From contig NZ_CP042412.1 in assembly GCF_007954505.1 (NCBI RefSeq), forward strand, positions 1,054,001 through 1,118,000: a DNA stretch of 64,000 nt. Direction: 5' to 3'. This DNA is from Microbacterium sp. CBA3102 (GTDB taxonomy: Bacteria > Actinomycetota > Actinomycetes > Actinomycetales > Microbacteriaceae). The translations under genes and the position numbers were made by a program. Positions within the stretch are counted from its first letter, which is position 1, and the number at the start of each line of letters is the position of its first letter. Shown one piece after another: positions 34,901 through 43,268 of the stretch. The notes beneath the pieces were generated by a model. The model made no database searches. It was not told the origin of the DNA and saw nothing but the letters and a program-made list of their open reading frames with translations.

Positions 34901-36325
34901 GTGACGAGTAGAGAACGAGTAGCGATCATCGGAGCCGGACCCTCGGGGATGGCGCAGCTGAGGGCCTTCGAGTCCGCCGCCCGTGCGGGAGCCGACATCC
35001 CCGAGCTGGTCTGCTTCGAGAAGCAGGCCGACTGGGGCGGGCAGTGGAACTTCACCTGGCGCACCGGACTGGACGAGTTCGGCGAGCCGGTGCATTCGAG
35101 CATGTACCGCAACCTGTGGTCGAACGGCCCGAAGGAGGCGCTGGAGTTCGCGGACTACAGCTTCGACGAGCACTTCGGTCGCCCGATCTCCTCCTACCCG
35201 CCGCGCCCGGTGCTGTGGGACTACATCGCGGGTCGCCTGGAGAAGACCGACGTGCGCGACCTGATCCGCTTCCAGACCGTGGTCCGCTGGGTGGAGTTCG
35301 ACGACGAGCGCGAGGTCTTCACCCTCACCAGCGAGCACCTGCACTCCGGCGAATCGTCCGTGGAGGAGTTCGACCGCGTGATCGTCGCGAGCGGACACTT
35401 CTCCTTCCCGAACGTGCCGGAGTTCCCCGGTATCGAGACGTTCCCGGGGTACATCAGCCATGCCCATGACTTCCGAGGCGCCGAAGCCTTCGAAGACAAG
35501 GATGTGCTGGTGATCGGTGCGAGCTACTCCGCGGAGGACATCGGCAGCCAGGCGTTCAAGATGGGGGCCCGTTCGGTGACGGCGAGCTTCCGCTCCGCGC
35601 CGATGGGGTACGACTGGCCCGAGGGCATCGAGGAGCGGCCGGTCCTCGAACGCTTCGAGGGCAGCACCGCGTTCTTCGCCGACGGCACCTCGAAGCAGGT
35701 CGACGCGGTCATCCTCTGCACCGGGTACCTGCACAAGTACCCGTTCCTGCCGGACGACCTCGCCCTCTCCTCGCCGAACAACGTGTACCCCGACGGGCTG
35801 TACCGCGGAGTGCTCTGGCAGGGCAATCCGCGCCTGGCCTACCTCGGCGCGCAGGACCAGTGGTTCACGTTCAACATGTTCGATGCGCAGGCCTGGTACG
35901 TGCGTGACCTGATCCTCGGTCGTCTGCCCCTGCCCGACGAGCAGGAGCGGGCGGCATCGATCGCCGAGTGGCGCACGCGCTTCGGGCAGATCGATTCGGC
36001 CGCGGCGGAGATCCGCTTCCAGGCGGACTACATCCGCGATCTGCTGCAGCTCACGGACTACCCGGAGTTCGACATCGACCGGGTGGTCGAGATCTTCCTC
36101 GCGTGGAAGCGCGACAAGAAGGACGACATCATGGGCTACCGCGACCGCACGTACGAGTCGGTCATGACCGGCACCCTCGCGGTCGTGCATCACACGCCGT
36201 GGCTGGAAGAGCTCGACGACTCGCTCGAGCGCTACCTCGACGTGGACCCGGATGCCACCGAGACGGCGCGGATCATCGAGGGTCAGCCTCGCGACGACGA
36301 TCGTGAGGCGCTCGCCACCACCTGA
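34901..36325 (+). CDS. Flavin-containing monooxygenase (trimethylamine monooxygenase-like)
   Basis: A 474-residue FAD/NADPH enzyme. The FAD site GAGPSG is at residues 10-15. The FMO fingerprint FxGxxxHxxxF is present as [11 protein letters not shown], followed by the NADPH site [14 protein letters not shown]. The LCTGY motif is present as [13 protein letters not shown]. The N-terminal region [19 protein letters not shown] resembles bacterial TMA monooxygenases. It oxidises soft nucleophiles (amines or sulfides); the exact substrate is inferred. The GTG start lacks a strong ribosome site. Confidence 0.88.
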   Translation: MTSRERVAIIGAGPSGMAQLRAFESAARAGADIPELVCFEKQADWGGQWNFTWRTGLDEFGEPVHSSMYRNLWSNGPKEALEFADYSFDEHFGRPISSYPPRPVLWDYIAGRLEKTDVRDLIRFQTVVRWVEFDDEREVFTLTSEHLHSGESSVEEFDRVIVASGHFSFPNVPEFPGIETFPGYISHAHDFRGAEAFEDKDVLVIGASYSAEDIGSQAFKMGARSVTASFRSAPMGYDWPEGIEERPVLERFEGSTAFFADGTSKQVDAVILCTGYLHKYPFLPDDLALSSPNNVYPDGLYRGVLWQGNPRLAYLGAQDQWFTFNMFDAQAWYVRDLILGRLPLPDEQERAASIAEWRTRFGQIDSAAAEIRFQADYIRDLLQLTDYPEFDIDRVVEIFLAWKRDKKDDIMGYRDRTYESVMTGTLAVVHHTPWLEELDDSLERYLDVDPDATETARIIEGQPRDDDREALATT

Positions 36326-36333
36326 GTCTCTGT

Positions 36334-36383
36334 TGACGCCTCCGCCCCTCCGCCCACTCCGGGTGCGAGGGGCGGAGGCGTCA
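36334..36383. terminator. Bidirectional terminator hairpin
   Basis: TGACGCCTCCGCCCCTC (36334-36350) and its exact complement GAGGGGCGGAGGCGTCA (36367-36383) form a 17-bp perfect stem between convergent genes. Confidence 0.85.
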
Positions 36384-36391
36384 GAGGCAGG

Positions 36392-37093
36392 TCAGGAGTC
36401 GATCGGGGTGGTGCCGCGGCGCCTGCCGATCCAGACGACGCCGGCGGCCACGGCGATGATCGCGATCGCGATGCCGACGATGTAGGCGGAGACCCCGAGG
36501 TAGCCGCCCGGGACGGTGTGCGGGTTCAGAAAGGGATACGGGTACCAGTAGGGCTGCCCGGTCGCCGGCGAGATCACCAGGTTCGCGCGGATCATCGTGT
36601 ACGCGACCCACACGAGGGGGAAGACGGCGGTGGCCCCCACGGCGCTCCAGCCCAGCGCGCGGCGTCGTGGCGCGAAGAGCAGATCGAGGAGCATGATCAG
36701 CGGCACGATCACGTGCAGCACCTCGTTGGACCAGGGGACCGTCGCCCCCTGCGGCAGCTCGATCCCGCGGAGCAGTGTGTTGTAGACGATCCCTGTGACG
36801 ATGGCGTAGGTGCTCGCGCAGACCAGGATCAGAGCGAGCCAGCGCGGTTCGGGGCTCGTGGTCTTCCGGTTGAGGATGCCCCAGAGGCCCCCGATGACGA
36901 GCGCGACGGCTGCGAGGACGTTGGAGAGGATCGTGAAGAAGCTGAAGAAGTTCACGATCACCGTGGGGAGGTGAGAGCCCCACTCGGTCTCCGAGAGCAT
37001 GGCGATCTCGAGCGTCCGCACCAGTTGGGCGACGATGGCAGCCACCGCGAGAACAGATGCCGCGAGTCGCGCGTAGGGCCACCAGGTCGTCAT
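36392..37093 (-). CDS. Pr6Pr-family membrane protein
   Basis: A 233-residue protein with six or seven helices. NFFSFFTILSNVLAAVALVI in the second helix, HVIVPLIMLLDLLF in the fourth, and YWYPYPFLNPHTVPGGYLGV near the end are typical of the Pr6Pr/DUF1624-like family. The ATG at 37093 follows GGAGGCG; upstream codons in frame are not membrane-like. Function unknown. Followed on the same strand, upstream, by a DMT transporter. Confidence 0.8.
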   Translation of the reverse strand: MTTWWPYARLAASVLAVAAIVAQLVRTLEIAMLSETEWGSHLPTVIVNFFSFFTILSNVLAAVALVIGGLWGILNRKTTSPEPRWLALILVCASTYAIVTGIVYNTLLRGIELPQGATVPWSNEVLHVIVPLIMLLDLLFAPRRRALGWSAVGATAVFPLVWVAYTMIRANLVISPATGQPYWYPYPFLNPHTVPGGYLGVSAYIVGIAIAIIAVAAGVVWIGRRRGTTPIDS

Positions 37094-37141
37094 TTCGCCT
37101 CCGGTCGTAACTGTAGTCACTCGCCCCGGCGGTTCTCGGCA

Positions 37142-38074
37142 TCAGGTGCGGCGACGCCACCGCAGTCGCGTGATGAGGACGCCGAGCAGGCAGAGGGCTC
37201 CACCGAGGAACATCAGCGGCGTCGGCACCTCGCCGAGGATCGCCCACGACATCAGGATCGCGATCGCGGGCACGACGTAGGTGGTGGCGGAGGTCTGTCC
37301 CGCGGTGCTGCGCTGCAGGACGTAGGCCCAGGTGGTGAAGGCGATCGCCGTGGGGAAGATGCCGAGGTAGACGACCCACAGCGTCGCGTCCAGCGGTGCG
37401 GTCTGCAGGGAGTCGATGAGGCTGCCGACCCAGGGCAGTAGCGCGACGGTGCCGACGCCCGCACCGAGCCAGGTCAGGGTGGTCGGATCGACGCCGGAGG
37501 TGAGCAGGCGCTTCTGCACGAGCGTGCACCCGGCGTACATGACGGCTGCGAGCAGGGCGAGCAACAGACCGGTGATGTCAGGGCCGGCGCTGGTGGAGGA
37601 GTTCATGCCGATCAGCACGACCCCGAGGAACGCGATCGGGGCGCCGATGATGAGTGGCTTCGGGAAGCCTTCGCGGAGGAAGAGTCCGCTGAAGACGACG
37701 ACCATGAGCGGCGCGAGGTTCACCACCATCGCGGCCGTCCCCGCATCGAGTGTCAACTCAGCGCTGTTGAGGGCCAGGTTGTAGACGCAGAACCAGCCGA
37801 TGCCCCACACCGCCACGAGGAGCCAGTGGCGACGGGCGGGGATGCGGATCCCGTGCCGCACGGCGATGATCGTCAGCACCACGGTGCCGACCGCCATCCG
37901 CAGCAGCGCCAGAGCGCCCGGGTCATAGTGAGGGCCCGCACCACGGATGCCGATGAACGCCGAGGCCCACAGCACCACCGTGACCAGCGCGGCGACGAGC
38001 ACGAGCGCGCCCTGACTCTTCGGCGCCTCGGCGTTCGTGCGGATACCGGGCTCGCCGGATGCTGCTCGTGACAT
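37142..38074 (-). CDS. EamA/DMT-family transporter
   Basis: A 310-residue protein with ten helices in two EamA halves. The first half shows VLWASAFIGIRGAG, and the repeat is LLALLAAVMYAGCTLVQKRL. The ATG at 38074 precedes a short polar start; the frame upstream lies in the C-rich intergenic repeat and was excluded. Likely an exporter of amino acids or other metabolites; substrate unknown. Confidence 0.87.
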   Translation of the reverse strand: MSRAASGEPGIRTNAEAPKSQGALVLVAALVTVVLWASAFIGIRGAGPHYDPGALALLRMAVGTVVLTIIAVRHGIRIPARRHWLLVAVWGIGWFCVYNLALNSAELTLDAGTAAMVVNLAPLMVVVFSGLFLREGFPKPLIIGAPIAFLGVVLIGMNSSTSAGPDITGLLLALLAAVMYAGCTLVQKRLLTSGVDPTTLTWLGAGVGTVALLPWVGSLIDSLQTAPLDATLWVVYLGIFPTAIAFTTWAYVLQRSTAGQTSATTYVVPAIAILMSWAILGEVPTPLMFLGGALCLLGVLITRLRWRRRT

Positions 38075-38199
38075 CCTTCGATCCTGGCAGGGGCTTCCGA
38101 CACCGGACGAGCCGCCGGAGCGCCATGATCCGCACGTTTTCCGCCACCCCCGCCCTGCCCCTGCCCTGCCCCGCCCCTGCCCCCCCCCCCGCCCCTGCA

Positions 38200-38249
38200 G
38201 AGTGCGATATGTCACCTTCAGACGCCTCCGGAGGTGACATATCGCACTC
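38200..38249. repeat. 18-bp perfect inverted repeat upstream of purA
   Basis: GAGTGCGATATGTCACCT (38200-38217) pairs with AGGTGACATATCGCACTC (38232-38249), loop 14 bases. A run of eleven C ends ten bases before it (38180-38190). It may terminate nothing (both neighbours point away), so an operator or a mobile palindromic repeat are the better options. Confidence 0.75.
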
Positions 38250-38270
38250 GGAGGGCGGGCCGAGAGGCTC

Positions 38271-38345
38271 CCGATAGGATGGGACGGCCCGAAGAGGGCC
38301 AGCTCATCGGCCGGTGCAAACCCGGCGAAAGCCAGGGGGTTACCC
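38271..38345 (+). promoter_or_regulatory. purA promoter and short structured leader
   Basis: TAGGAT near 38274 is a plausible -10. The leader then holds a GGCCC-GAAGA-GGGCC hairpin, a GCCGG-TGCAAAC-CCGGC hairpin, and AGGGGG as the ribosome site seven bases before ATG. No known riboswitch consensus was matched with confidence. Confidence 0.4.
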
Positions 38346-39632
38346 ATGCCAGGAATCGTTATCGTCGGCGTGCAGTGGGGCGACGAAGGAAAGGGCAAGG
38401 CCACCGATCTGCTCGGTGAGCGCACCGACTGGGTGGTGAAGTTCAACGGCGGTAACAACGCCGGGCACACCGTCGTCGTGGGAGACGAGAAGTACGCGCT
38501 GCACCTGCTGCCCTCCGGCATCCTCTCTCCGGGCGTGACCCCCGTGATCGGCAACGGCGTCGTCGTCGACCTCGAGGTCCTGTTCTTCGAGCTGGAGGCG
38601 CTCGCCGCCCGGGGCATCGACGTCTCGCGTCTCAAGGTCAGCGCCAACGCGCACATCATCACGCAGTACCACCGCACGCTCGACAAGGTCACCGAGCGTT
38701 TCCTCGGCAAGCGGATGATCGGCACCACCGGTCGAGGCATCGGTCCGGCCTACGCCGACAAGATCAACCGCGTCGGTATCCGTGTGCAGGACATCTTCGA
38801 CGAGAACATCCTGCGCCAGAAGGTCGAAGGCGCTCTGGATCAGAAGAACCACCTGCTGGTGAAGATCTTCAACCGTCGCGCGATCACCGCCGACGAGGTC
38901 GTCGATGATCTGCTGTCGTACGCGGACCGCCTGCGCCCCCTTGTCGCCGACACGGGCTACCTGATCGCGGAGGCCCTCGATCGTGGCGAAGTCGTCGTGT
39001 TCGAAGGCGGTCAGGCCACGATGCTCGACATCGACCACGGCACCTATCCGTTCGTGACCTCGTCGTCGGCGACCGCCGGCGGAGCCGCGACGGGTGCGGG
39101 CGTCGGCCCCGGTGCGCTCGACCGCATCGTCGGTATCGTCAAGGCGTACACGACCCGCGTCGGATCGGGCCCCTTCCCGACAGAACTCTTCGACGAGCAG
39201 GGCGACTGGCTGCGCAAGCAGGGCTTCGAGTTCGGCACCACCACCGGGCGTCCGCGTCGGGTCGGCTGGTACGACGCGCCCATCACCCGGTACGCGACGC
39301 GCATCAACGGCATCACCGACCTCGTGCTCACCAAGCTCGACATCCTGACCGGACTCGACGAGATCCCGGTGTGCGTCGCCTACGACGTCGATGGCGAGCG
39401 TTTCGATGAGGTGCCCGTCAACCAGACCGACTTCCACCACGCGAAGCCGATCCTGGAGTACTTCCCGGGTTGGAACGAGGACATCTCCGTCGCCCGCACT
39501 TTCGAGGATCTGCCGCAGAACGCACAGGACTACGTGCTGGCGCTTGAGAAGATGAGCAACACCCGCATCTCGGTGATCGGTGTCGGCCCCGAGCGCGACC
39601 AGGTCATCGTCCGCCACGACCTGCTCGACTGA
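38346..39632 (+). CDS. purA: Adenylosuccinate synthetase
   Basis: Converts IMP and aspartate to adenylosuccinate using GTP, the first step from IMP to AMP. A 428-residue protein of normal length. The P-loop GDEGKGK is at residues 12-18, NNAGHTVV near 38-45 holds the catalytic His, [15 protein letters not shown] contributes the IMP site, and [13 protein letters not shown] lies in the C-terminal half. Ordinary housekeeping gene, followed 11 bases later by the lactonase-like gene. Confidence 0.98.
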   Translation: MPGIVIVGVQWGDEGKGKATDLLGERTDWVVKFNGGNNAGHTVVVGDEKYALHLLPSGILSPGVTPVIGNGVVVDLEVLFFELEALAARGIDVSRLKVSANAHIITQYHRTLDKVTERFLGKRMIGTTGRGIGPAYADKINRVGIRVQDIFDENILRQKVEGALDQKNHLLVKIFNRRAITADEVVDDLLSYADRLRPLVADTGYLIAEALDRGEVVVFEGGQATMLDIDHGTYPFVTSSSATAGGAATGAGVGPGALDRIVGIVKAYTTRVGSGPFPTELFDEQGDWLRKQGFEFGTTTGRPRRVGWYDAPITRYATRINGITDLVLTKLDILTGLDEIPVCVAYDVDGERFDEVPVNQTDFHHAKPILEYFPGWNEDISVARTFEDLPQNAQDYVLALEKMSNTRISVIGVGPERDQVIVRHDLLD

Positions 39633-39643
39633 TCCGGCCTGTC

Positions 39644-40810
39644 GTGACGCGATTCTGGCTCGGCGGCTACGGCCCCGGCATGGACGGTTCTGCCGACGGC
39701 ATCGGTCTGCTCGCGGGGGATGCAGGCCGGGAGGCCACCACGCTCGCGTACCGGGGCGTGGTCGCAGAGGCCCCTTCGCCGTCGTGGCTGGCGCAGCATC
39801 CGACGCTCGACGTCGTCTACGCGGCGCTCGAGGGCGACTCCGCCGTGCAGGCGTTCGTGCGTACGGGGGACGGCGCCCTCTCCCCGATGGGTGCACCGGC
39901 GGCGGTGGGCCGGTACGTGTGTCACGTCGCGGTCGCTGCGGACGGCTCTGCTCTGGTCGCCAGTTGCTACGGCGACGGCCGCGTGGTGCGGCTCGGCCTC
40001 GATGCGGACGGGCGGATCGTCCCCGCACGGCCGGATGCGGCGGCGGAACTCCGCGCGGCACTGTTCGGCGACGACACGGATCCCGCCGACACGCCAGATG
40101 TCGGACGCCCTAGCGCCTTCCGTCCGACATCTGGCGTGTCGGCCCCCGGGGTGCCGCCCACTCCCGGTGACGGCATCGCCGCGGTCGACCCGTACGGGGT
40201 GGGCGGTGACCGTGTCTCGCACGCGCATGCCGCCGTGTTCCTTCCCGACGGGCGCATCGCCACGACCGACCTCGGGTTCGACCTCGTGCGGTTCTGGCGG
40301 CAGGTCGGCAGCGGGCTCGTGCTCGACCACGAGGTCGTGCTGCCACTCGGCACCGGGCCGCGGCACATGGTGCTGCACCCCAGCGGGCACCTGCACGTGG
40401 TGACCGAGTACTCGTGCGAGGTGTTCACGCTCGCCGAGGCGTCCGACCGCACGTGGAGCGTCGTGTCGTCGACGCTGTCGAGTCCGATCGCCCAGGTGGG
40501 CACAGACTTCCCCGCCGAGCTCGCCCGCAGCCGCGACGGACACTTCCTCTACACGGCCCTGCGCGGAAGCAACACGATCGCGGTCCTGCGCGTGCGCGGC
40601 GGGGGTGAGGCCCTGGAGTCCGTGGCGCTCGCCGACGCGGGGGTCGACTGGCCGCGCCACCACCTGGTGCATGAGGGCAAGTTGCTGGTCGCGGGGCAGC
40701 GCTCCGATACCATCACCCTGCTCGACCTCGATGAGCGCACGGGCGCGCCCCTCGGCATCCGCCATGAGGCGCAGGTGCCGACGCCGACGCATTTCCTTCC
40801 GGTGCGCTGA
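39644..40810 (+). CDS. Lactonase-family beta-propeller (6-phosphogluconolactonase-like)
   Basis: A 388-residue cytoplasmic seven-bladed propeller of the YbhE/Pgl family. Typical repeats are visible: LAQHPTLDVVYAALEG, HVAVAADGSALVASCYG, HAHAAVFLPDGRIATTDLGF, and GPRHMVLHPSGHLHVVTEYS. Residues 148-167 are an in-frame palindromic insertion (see repeat entry), placed between blades where it would form a loop. The GTG start is 11 bases after purA. Catalysis on a sugar lactone is inferred from the family; many members are uncharacterised. Confidence 0.85.
   Translation: MTRFWLGGYGPGMDGSADGIGLLAGDAGREATTLAYRGVVAEAPSPSWLAQHPTLDVVYAALEGDSAVQAFVRTGDGALSPMGAPAAVGRYVCHVAVAADGSALVASCYGDGRVVRLGLDADGRIVPARPDAAAELRAALFGDDTDPADTPDVGRPSAFRPTSGVSAPGVPPTPGDGIAAVDPYGVGGDRVSHAHAAVFLPDGRIATTDLGFDLVRFWRQVGSGLVLDHEVVLPLGTGPRHMVLHPSGHLHVVTEYSCEVFTLAEASDRTWSVVSSTLSSPIAQVGTDFPAELARSRDGHFLYTALRGSNTIAVLRVRGGGEALESVALADAGVDWPRHHLVHEGKLLVAGQRSDTITLLDLDERTGAPLGIRHEAQVPTPTHFLPVR
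40085..40143. repeat. 59-bp palindromic element inside a coding region (copy 2)
   Basis: Arms 40085-40106 and 40122-40143 are a perfect 22-base inverted repeat (core CCGACACGCCAGATGTCGGA). It begins exactly at a codon boundary of the lactonase-like gene and is read as ADTPDVGRPSAF then RPTSGVSA. The copy in the pseudo-ABC gene (20548-20606) has the same length and the same frame. Confidence 0.9.
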
Positions 40811-40955
40811 GACGATGCCGAGCGCCGTCGACCTCCTCTTCCCGGAGCTGACGTCACCGCGTTGACCGTCATGGAACCGAACGATGAGGGCGTGTGGCAC
40901 ACCCTCCATGAGGTCCTGCTCGGCGGCTGAACCCTCGGTGGCGATCCGGCGCTTG

Positions 40956-40975
40956 ACCTCGACCTTACTTGAGGT
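40956..40975 (+). promoter_or_regulatory. MerR-type operator in an elongated promoter
   Basis: ACCTCGACCTTACTTGAGGT is an imperfect palindrome lying between TTGACC (-35, 40953-40958) and TACGGT (candidate -10, 40978-40983), a 19-base spacer as in MerR/SoxR-controlled promoters. The MFS start codon is only eight bases after the -10, implying a leaderless transcript. No MerR gene is adjacent. The 180-base gap also holds a 19-codon open frame (40871-40930) that is not recognised. Confidence 0.5.
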
Positions 40976-40990
40976 TCTACGGTCATCATC

Positions 40991-42391
40991 ATGACCTCGA
41001 AGACCGAGCAGGTGTCGACGCCGGGCGCGGCCGCACCTCGCATCTTGAGCCGTGACTACGTCTGGATCACGATCGGCGCCTGTGCGCTCGTGTTCCTCGG
41101 CGCGTTCGAATCCCTGGCGGTCACCACGGTGATGCCGACTGTGAGCGCCGATCTCGGCGGAGAACGGCTGTACGCGCTCGCTTTCGCCGGACCTCTCGCC
41201 ACCGGGGTCATCGGCATGGTGCTCGCCGGGAATTGGGCGGATCGTCGCGGACCGGTCGCTCCGTTGTACACCTCGGTCGCCCTGTTCATCGTCGGACTGC
41301 TGATCGCCGGCCTCGCTCCGAGCATGGAGATCCTCGTCGCGGGGAGGTTCGCCCAGGGCCTCGGCAGCGGAGGGTTGATGGTGGCCCTGTACGTGGTGGT
41401 CGCCCGCGTCTACCCGAACGAGCTCCATCCGGCGATCTTCGCCGGCTTCGCCGCGGCCTGGGTCATCCCCTCACTGATCGGCCCGACGGTCGCGGGTGCC
41501 GTGACCGAACTCTGGAGCTGGCACTGGGTCTTCCTCGGCGTGGTCATCCTGGTGCTGGTGGCGTTGCTGATGGTCGTGCCCGCACTTCGCGGACTCGCGA
41601 ACCACGGCGATGCGACGACTCCCTGGGCGTTCGGGCGACTCGGATGGTCGGTGCTCGCTGCCGTTGCTGTGCTCGCGCTGAATCTGGTCGGCGACATCCC
41701 CGGGTTCGGCTCTGCTCTCGCTGTCCTTGCTATCGTGGTCGCCCTCATCGCCGTGCGGCCGCTGGTCCCGCGCGGGACGTTTCGGGCGCGCCGAGGGCTT
41801 CCGTCCGTCATCCTCGTCCGGGGGGTCGCGGCCGCCGCGTTCTTCGGTGCGCAGGTCTACCTGCCCTACCTGCTCACCGATCGGTACGAACTGTCGCCGA
41901 CTCTGGCAGGACTCGCGCTGACCGGCGGTGCGCTCGCGTGGTCCCTCGCCGCGACCGTCCAGGGGCGGCTGGGCGCGCGCCTCTCGAGCGCGACGGCCGT
42001 GCGGCTCGGGACGGGCCTCGTGTTCGCCGGCATCGTGCTGACCGTCGTGACTGCGGGCTTCCGAGGAGACGCTCTGCTGATTGCGCTCGCCTGGGTCATC
42101 GCGGGCATGGGAATGGGGTTGATGAGTCCGCGCACCAGTGCCCTCACGCTCGCGATGTCCACGCCGGAGAATCAGGGCTTCAACAGCGGTGCGATGACGG
42201 TCGCCGACTCGTTCGGCAGCGCCCTGGCCCTGGCCGTCACGGGCACACTGTTCACCGCGCTCACGGGCACCGACCCGTTCCTTGGCGTGTTCGTCCTGGC
42301 TGCGGTCGTGGCCTTCGCGGCGGCGGTCCTCTCCCCGAGGGTCCGTGTCGAATCCGCCGAAGACGAATCGCGGGAGCAGGGGGAGTCATGA
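40991..42391 (+). CDS. MFS drug-efflux-type transporter
   Basis: A 466-residue major facilitator of the 14-helix drug/proton antiporter type. Motif A-like sequence GNWADRRGPVAPLYTSVALF follows helix 2. ARFAQGLGSGGLMVAL-like sequence in helix 4 (GRFAQGLGSGGLMVALYVVV) and the antiporter motif C-like stretch AAWVIPSLIGPTVAGAV in helix 5 support export. A MerR-type operator precedes it, consistent with drug-induced expression. Confidence 0.9.
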   Translation: MTSKTEQVSTPGAAAPRILSRDYVWITIGACALVFLGAFESLAVTTVMPTVSADLGGERLYALAFAGPLATGVIGMVLAGNWADRRGPVAPLYTSVALFIVGLLIAGLAPSMEILVAGRFAQGLGSGGLMVALYVVVARVYPNELHPAIFAGFAAAWVIPSLIGPTVAGAVTELWSWHWVFLGVVILVLVALLMVVPALRGLANHGDATTPWAFGRLGWSVLAAVAVLALNLVGDIPGFGSALAVLAIVVALIAVRPLVPRGTFRARRGLPSVILVRGVAAAAFFGAQVYLPYLLTDRYELSPTLAGLALTGGALAWSLAATVQGRLGARLSSATAVRLGTGLVFAGIVLTVVTAGFRGDALLIALAWVIAGMGMGLMSPRTSALTLAMSTPENQGFNSGAMTVADSFGSALALAVTGTLFTALTGTDPFLGVFVLAAVVAFAAAVLSPRVRVESAEDESREQGES

Positions 42392-42529
42392 GCCGGGACG
42401 TGACGAGTACCCGCTGGAGGATGCTGCGGGCCCACATGACGCCATCGCGTAACGGCGTCAGCGAGGGAAGGTCGTGTTGGTGACTCCGGGGTGGTGATTT
42501 GCGCGGGGGTAGCTACATCCGTACTCTGA

Positions 42530-42557
42530 TGAACGGTGTTCAGGTGAACACCGTTCA
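42530..42557 (+). promoter_or_regulatory. Double BioQ-like operator upstream of bioY
   Basis: TGAACGGTGTTCA (42530-42542) and TGAACACCGTTCA (42545-42557) are two TGAAC-N3-GTTCA palindromes separated by GG, together a near-perfect 28-base palindrome 13 bases before the bioY start. TGAAC half-sites are known from actinobacterial BioQ repressors. Confidence 0.7.
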
Positions 42558-42570
42558 GGAAGGATGAGCG

Positions 42571-43152
42571 ATGACCGCATCGACCCGTGACTCCAGTGCG
42601 ACCCTCGGTCGGGTGGCCGTGTTCGCCGCCCTCATCATCGTGCTGGGAACGGTTGTCGTGCCGCTCCCCGGCGGCGTGCCCATCACCGGGCAGACGCTCG
42701 GCGTCATGCTCGCGGGGCTTGTGCTCGGTCCCCGCGTCGCGCCCTGGTCGATCGCTCTGGTGCTGGCGCTCGCCGCGGTCGGACTCCCCGTGCTCGCAGG
42801 CGGACGCGGGGGCCTCGGCGTCTTCGTCGGACCGACCGTGGGCTACCTGATCGGCTGGATCGCCGGCGTCGTGGTGATCGGGTTGCTCATGCGCACCGGA
42901 CGGTTCACCTGGTGGCGGTGCGCGGTGGCTGCTCTGGTCGGCGGCGTGCTCGTCGTCTACGCGTTCGGCATCCCGGTCCAGGCGCTCGTGACCGGAGTTC
43001 CGCTCGACCTCACCGCTCTGTCGAGCCTGGCCTTCCTCCCGGGCGACCTCATCAAGGTGACCGCGGCCACGCTGATCGTCGTCACCCTGCGCCGGGCGTA
43101 TCCCCGCGCGTTCGCCGACTCCCGCCGGGGCCGGGAGCTCGTGACCGCCTGA
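42571..43152 (+). CDS. bioY: Biotin transporter substrate-binding subunit
   Basis: A 193-residue ECF S-component for biotin uptake, with six helices. The family pattern VPLPGGVPITGQTLGVMLAG is at residues 26-45, GPRVAPWSIALVL follows, and the GLGVFVGPTVGYLIGW stretch precedes helix 4. No bioM/bioN energy-coupling genes adjoin it, so it works alone or shares an ECF module elsewhere. Expression is probably biotin-controlled through the double operator immediately upstream. Confidence 0.95.
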   Translation: MTASTRDSSATLGRVAVFAALIIVLGTVVVPLPGGVPITGQTLGVMLAGLVLGPRVAPWSIALVLALAAVGLPVLAGGRGGLGVFVGPTVGYLIGWIAGVVVIGLLMRTGRFTWWRCAVAALVGGVLVVYAFGIPVQALVTGVPLDLTALSSLAFLPGDLIKVTAATLIVVTLRRAYPRAFADSRRGRELVTA

Positions 43153-43167
43153 CTGCCTGACCGCCGC

Positions 43168-43194
43168 TTCCCTCCCGCGCCACGCCGGAGGGAA
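43168..43194 (+). terminator. Terminator-like hairpin after bioY
   Basis: TTCCCTCC (43168-43175) and GGAGGGAA (43187-43194) pair perfectly with an 11-base loop, 15 bases after the bioY stop. Confidence 0.55.
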
Positions 43195-43268
43195 CAACTC
43201 ACCCGTGACTCGGCGTTGGTCTTGAGCGAGACTGGGCGACGGAACCGGCCGATGGAGAGGTGCCAGGC

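Noticed and set aside
38271..38345. Known riboswitch (cobalamin, ZTP or c-di-GMP type) before purA.
   Set aside because: The GGTGCAAACC-like words are suggestive, but the surrounding consensus of none of these classes could be matched.
38340..40061. Long antisense frames opposite purA and the lactonase gene.
   Set aside because: Composition is shadow-like, no recognisable domain, and purA is unambiguous on the other strand.
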